DNA of 8,447 nt from assembly GCA_945903555.1 (NCBI GenBank), contig CAMDOJ010000078.1, positions 1 through 8,447 on the forward strand, in the 5' to 3' direction. The stretch is from Chthoniobacter flavus. Lineage in GTDB: Bacteria; Verrucomicrobiota; Verrucomicrobiia; Chthoniobacterales; Terrimicrobiaceae. Shown piece by piece: positions 6,364 to 8,447 of the stretch. Position 1 is the first letter of the stretch. Every line of letters begins with the position of its first letter. Under the pieces are notes generated by a model that did no database searches, was not told the origin of the DNA, and saw nothing but the letters and a program-made list of their open reading frames with translations. Position numbers and translations under genes: made by a program.

Positions 6364-8447
6364 TTAGGGCTTTTTCGAACTCACTGTGCTGAAGAAAGTC
6401 GCCGCAGCCCCATCGGTCGTGCTGATTTCTTTTTCATAATTCTGACCCACAACTATCTGACTGAAGTAATTGTCTTTACCAGAAGAGTTGCCGGCCAAAA
6501 TCCCATCTAAACGATTTTTGCGGCAAATATTATTGAAGAAGAAGTTTGCGTTGGCGGTCTTGTCCGCAGCGCGACCACCGACGCTGGTTCCTCTCCTATT
6601 GCCATTGCATTCGTTGGCTGAGATCACATTCGGACCAGTGTTTTTTTTCACTTCCTCGTTCCAGACGTGAATACCAGCCTGGATGTTTCCATTGAGTGAA
6701 TTTCCAAAGGCGATGTTATTTTGAATCCCCTCCTCAATAAATATGCCATGGCGGCGGTTCGCTGAGCACGTATTGAAGAGAGCCGTTCCATCAATGCAAC
6801 CCGCATCCAGATCAATGCCGTCCATGTTGTTTGCATTGCACACGTTGGCTATCGAATGAACGCGCGTGCACACATGCGCCCAGATGCCACGCCCTCCGTT
6901 GGCATAGACGTTACATCCATAAATGAAGAGCGGATCCTTGGAACGGGTTTTAGTATTGATGCCGTCGCGGGCTCCGGAGGCCATGCTGACGCTATCGATG
7001 ACGGCCACACTGCCAGTCTTGGCATTAATGGGGAAGAAGGCTTGGCGAGCCGCATCCAACCTACCACCAGAGATAGAAACATAGCCGGTCTTAGGAAGAA
7101 GAATGAGCTGAGAATGCTCCGCCTCACGCTCCCAAGCAGGCTCGAGAGGAGCGCCAAGTTCAGCGAGGATGCGCCCCTCGATGATGAGACAAGTGTTCGG
7201 AGGAAGCACCAAACCAACTGGGTTACGAGAAACAAATTCCCCCTCCAACTTAAGCACAAGCACATCGTTGGGATGTTCGCTTCGTGCTAAAATCAAGGCC
7301 TCTTGCACCACCGTTAGGTCGACGGCAGGAATCCCGGTATCTTTTGCTTTGTCCCTGGCCATTTTTCCTCCTGTGATCGTGGGCAAATCGAAGCGCCCCA
7401 TTCCAGCAACGATTGTTGGTTGTTTATGAGGATTTCCAAAAGTCGGGGGATTGAAAAGTCGCAAGCCGACCGAAGTGGGATCGATAAGCAGACTCGGATT
7501 GGAAATCAGGAACAAGTCTTTGGTTTCGGGAGCCATTGTCACAGAGCCTTGGATATCGTTGCGAAAAATCTGCTGTCCACTTCCCCCAATGAGGACTTGG
7601 GCGCCGGGCAATGTGCCGATATTTTCGGTGACCAGATGGCCCGCACTTGTAGATGTCAGCTCCAGCGCTGAGGAATCGGCAATTTTATTACGCGCAATCA
7701 CAGCGCGGTCGGAACCACTACGAATGGCCGCCTTGTTGTCGGAAAACTCGTTCCCGGCCACCACAGCATTCAGCGATGTGATCGCAAGAGCAGTTCCTGA
7801 GTTGCTTTTGAAAATATTGTCCAGGCACTGAAACCCTCCAGTTGCATCAACCACCAGAGCACTTCCATTTTTGAGAAAAAGACAACGAGTCACACTGGAA
7901 CCCTGATTCAGAGCCACGGAATCACGCCCTTTGTAATCCATTCCCGAAAGACCGCAGTTCTGAATGGCCAATTGGTCGAAATTCATTTTGGAACCACCCG
8001 TGACACTGATCCCCGTGACCTGCTTTCCGCGCCCATCCACAAGCGCCACTCCTAATCCCGACGAAGTCACAGAGACCAATTCGGCATCTTTGATTTCAAT
8101 GAGACTCGTCGCCTTGCAATCCTCCGCAGCAACAACTCCCGCTTCAGACGAAAGTTTAAGCCACATCCTGTCACCAAGCCGGAGCGGCGAAGCCCCAATC
8201 TCCAAAAGGCCGCTGGCTTCAATCACAAGAAAAGCGCTAGGATTTTGAGCCCGCGCTTGATCAATCATTGTTTGAGCCGACTCGACCGGCAATGCATTCG
8301 CTTTACCATCCCCTTTCGGCAACGTGACTATCTCCACCTTGTCCTTGGCTCCCATAATCAAGGCAGCATCCGGTGGAGTGAAGAAGCGCTCCGCAGCTGT
8401 GGCTGTGGTAGCGATTGTTAAAATGCAAAGAGCACTCTTGAGTAACA
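6364..8447 (-). CDS. Exported right-handed parallel beta-helix protein, start at window edge
   Basis: Reading left from the right edge, the frame is open from the last base; the final two bases read TG before TTA CTC AAG, so the start codon is an NTG whose first base is just outside, giving about 694 residues. Residues 2-19 form a signal peptide (K4, hydrophobic core to about A13, cleavage after A18 or A19). The mature protein has two beta-helix domains. The first covers about 40-330, with repeats such as NIFKSNSGTALAI and NEFSDNKAAI. The second covers about 370-660, with GI-type turns and Asn ladders, for example NVCNANNMDGI and NTCSANRRHGI. This is the pectate-lyase/NosD type of fold. No catalytic set was identified, so polysaccharide lyase, hydrolase, epimerase or purely structural roles are all open. 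It precedes the FAD oxidoreductase in the same direction, and both are exported. The TTG at 8361 would lose the signal peptide and is not the start. Confidence 0.88.
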   Translation of the reverse strand, partial: LLKSALCILTIATTATAAERFFTPPDAALIMGAKDKVEIVTLPKGDGKANALPVESAQTMIDQARAQNPSAFLVIEASGLLEIGASPLRLGDRMWLKLSSEAGVVAAEDCKATSLIEIKDAELVSVTSSGLGVALVDGRGKQVTGISVTGGSKMNFDQLAIQNCGLSGMDYKGRDSVALNQGSSVTRCLFLKNGSALVVDATGGFQCLDNIFKSNSGTALAITSLNAVVAGNEFSDNKAAIRSGSDRAVIARNKIADSSALELTSTSAGHLVTENIGTLPGAQVLIGGSGQQIFRNDIQGSVTMAPETKDLFLISNPSLLIDPTSVGLRLFNPPTFGNPHKQPTIVAGMGRFDLPTITGGKMARDKAKDTGIPAVDLTVVQEALILARSEHPNDVLVLKLEGEFVSRNPVGLVLPPNTCLIIEGRILAELGAPLEPAWEREAEHSQLILLPKTGYVSISGGRLDAARQAFFPINAKTGSVAVIDSVSMASGARDGINTKTRSKDPLFIYGCNVYANGGRGIWAHVCTRVHSIANVCNANNMDGIDLDAGCIDGTALFNTCSANRRHGIFIEEGIQNNIAFGNSLNGNIQAGIHVWNEEVKKNTGPNVISANECNGNRRGTSVGGRAADKTANANFFFNNICRKNRLDGILAGNSSGKDNYFSQIVVGQNYEKEISTTDGAAATFFSTVSSKKP

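Noticed and set aside
6856..7290. Plus-strand reading frame (144 residues) opposite the beta-helix gene
   Set aside because: The minus-strand frame is continuous with a signal peptide and repeats over this region; the plus-strand frame shows no family features.
1..8447. CRISPR arrays, tRNA or rRNA genes, insertion sequence ends, phage genes
   Set aside because: No regularly spaced direct repeats, cloverleaf-like segments, transposase motifs or phage proteins were seen when reading both strands.

Overview
The window looks like accessory sugar-catabolism DNA from a bacterium of the Planctomycetota/Verrucomicrobiota type. This guess rests on a secreted FAD-dependent oxidoreductase of the PF12831 kind and a secreted parallel beta-helix protein beside deoxy-sugar oxidation genes, at moderate GC with mostly weak Shine-Dalgarno sites. 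No rRNA, tRNA, IS element, phage gene or CRISPR array was seen, so the taxon is an inference.

Left part (1-4078), a sugar-acid oxidation locus. A short-chain dehydrogenase (SDR) cut by the left edge ends 7 bases before a complete enolase-superfamily dehydratase of the L-fuconate dehydratase type (616-1839). Facing them is an IclR-type regulator (1986-2696, minus). Divergent from the regulator is a two-gene unit: a severely shortened amidohydrolase-2 lactonase (3000-3317), overlapping by ATGA a second complete SDR (3314-4078). Together these fit the non-phosphorylative oxidation of L-fucose or a related sugar: sugar to lactone (SDR), lactone to aldonate (lactonase), aldonate to 2-keto-3-deoxy acid (dehydratase), then oxidation by the second SDR. 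The final hydrolase or aldolase and a transporter are not in the window. The lactonase keeps both its natural ends but lacks about 180 central residues, so it should be inactive.

Middle (4079-4658), a decayed-looking interval. It holds a coding-like fragment without a convincing start, several perfect hairpins including a GGACTTAT/ATAAGTCC inverted repeat, and a short reading frame interrupted by one in-frame TGA.

Right part (4659-8447, minus strand), two exported proteins in the same orientation. One is a 520-residue FAD-dependent oxidoreductase with a signal peptide. Upstream of it is a roughly 694-residue right-handed beta-helix protein whose start codon lies exactly on the right edge. 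The beta-helix protein is built from two tandem helix domains; the second carries a regular Asn/Cys ladder with a 24-residue period. A 15-base motif is shared (13 of 15 bases) between the regulator's upstream region and the oxidoreductase's upstream region, a possible link between the two halves. A coherent but unproven reading is uptake and oxidation of a deoxy-sugar released from an extracellular polysaccharide.
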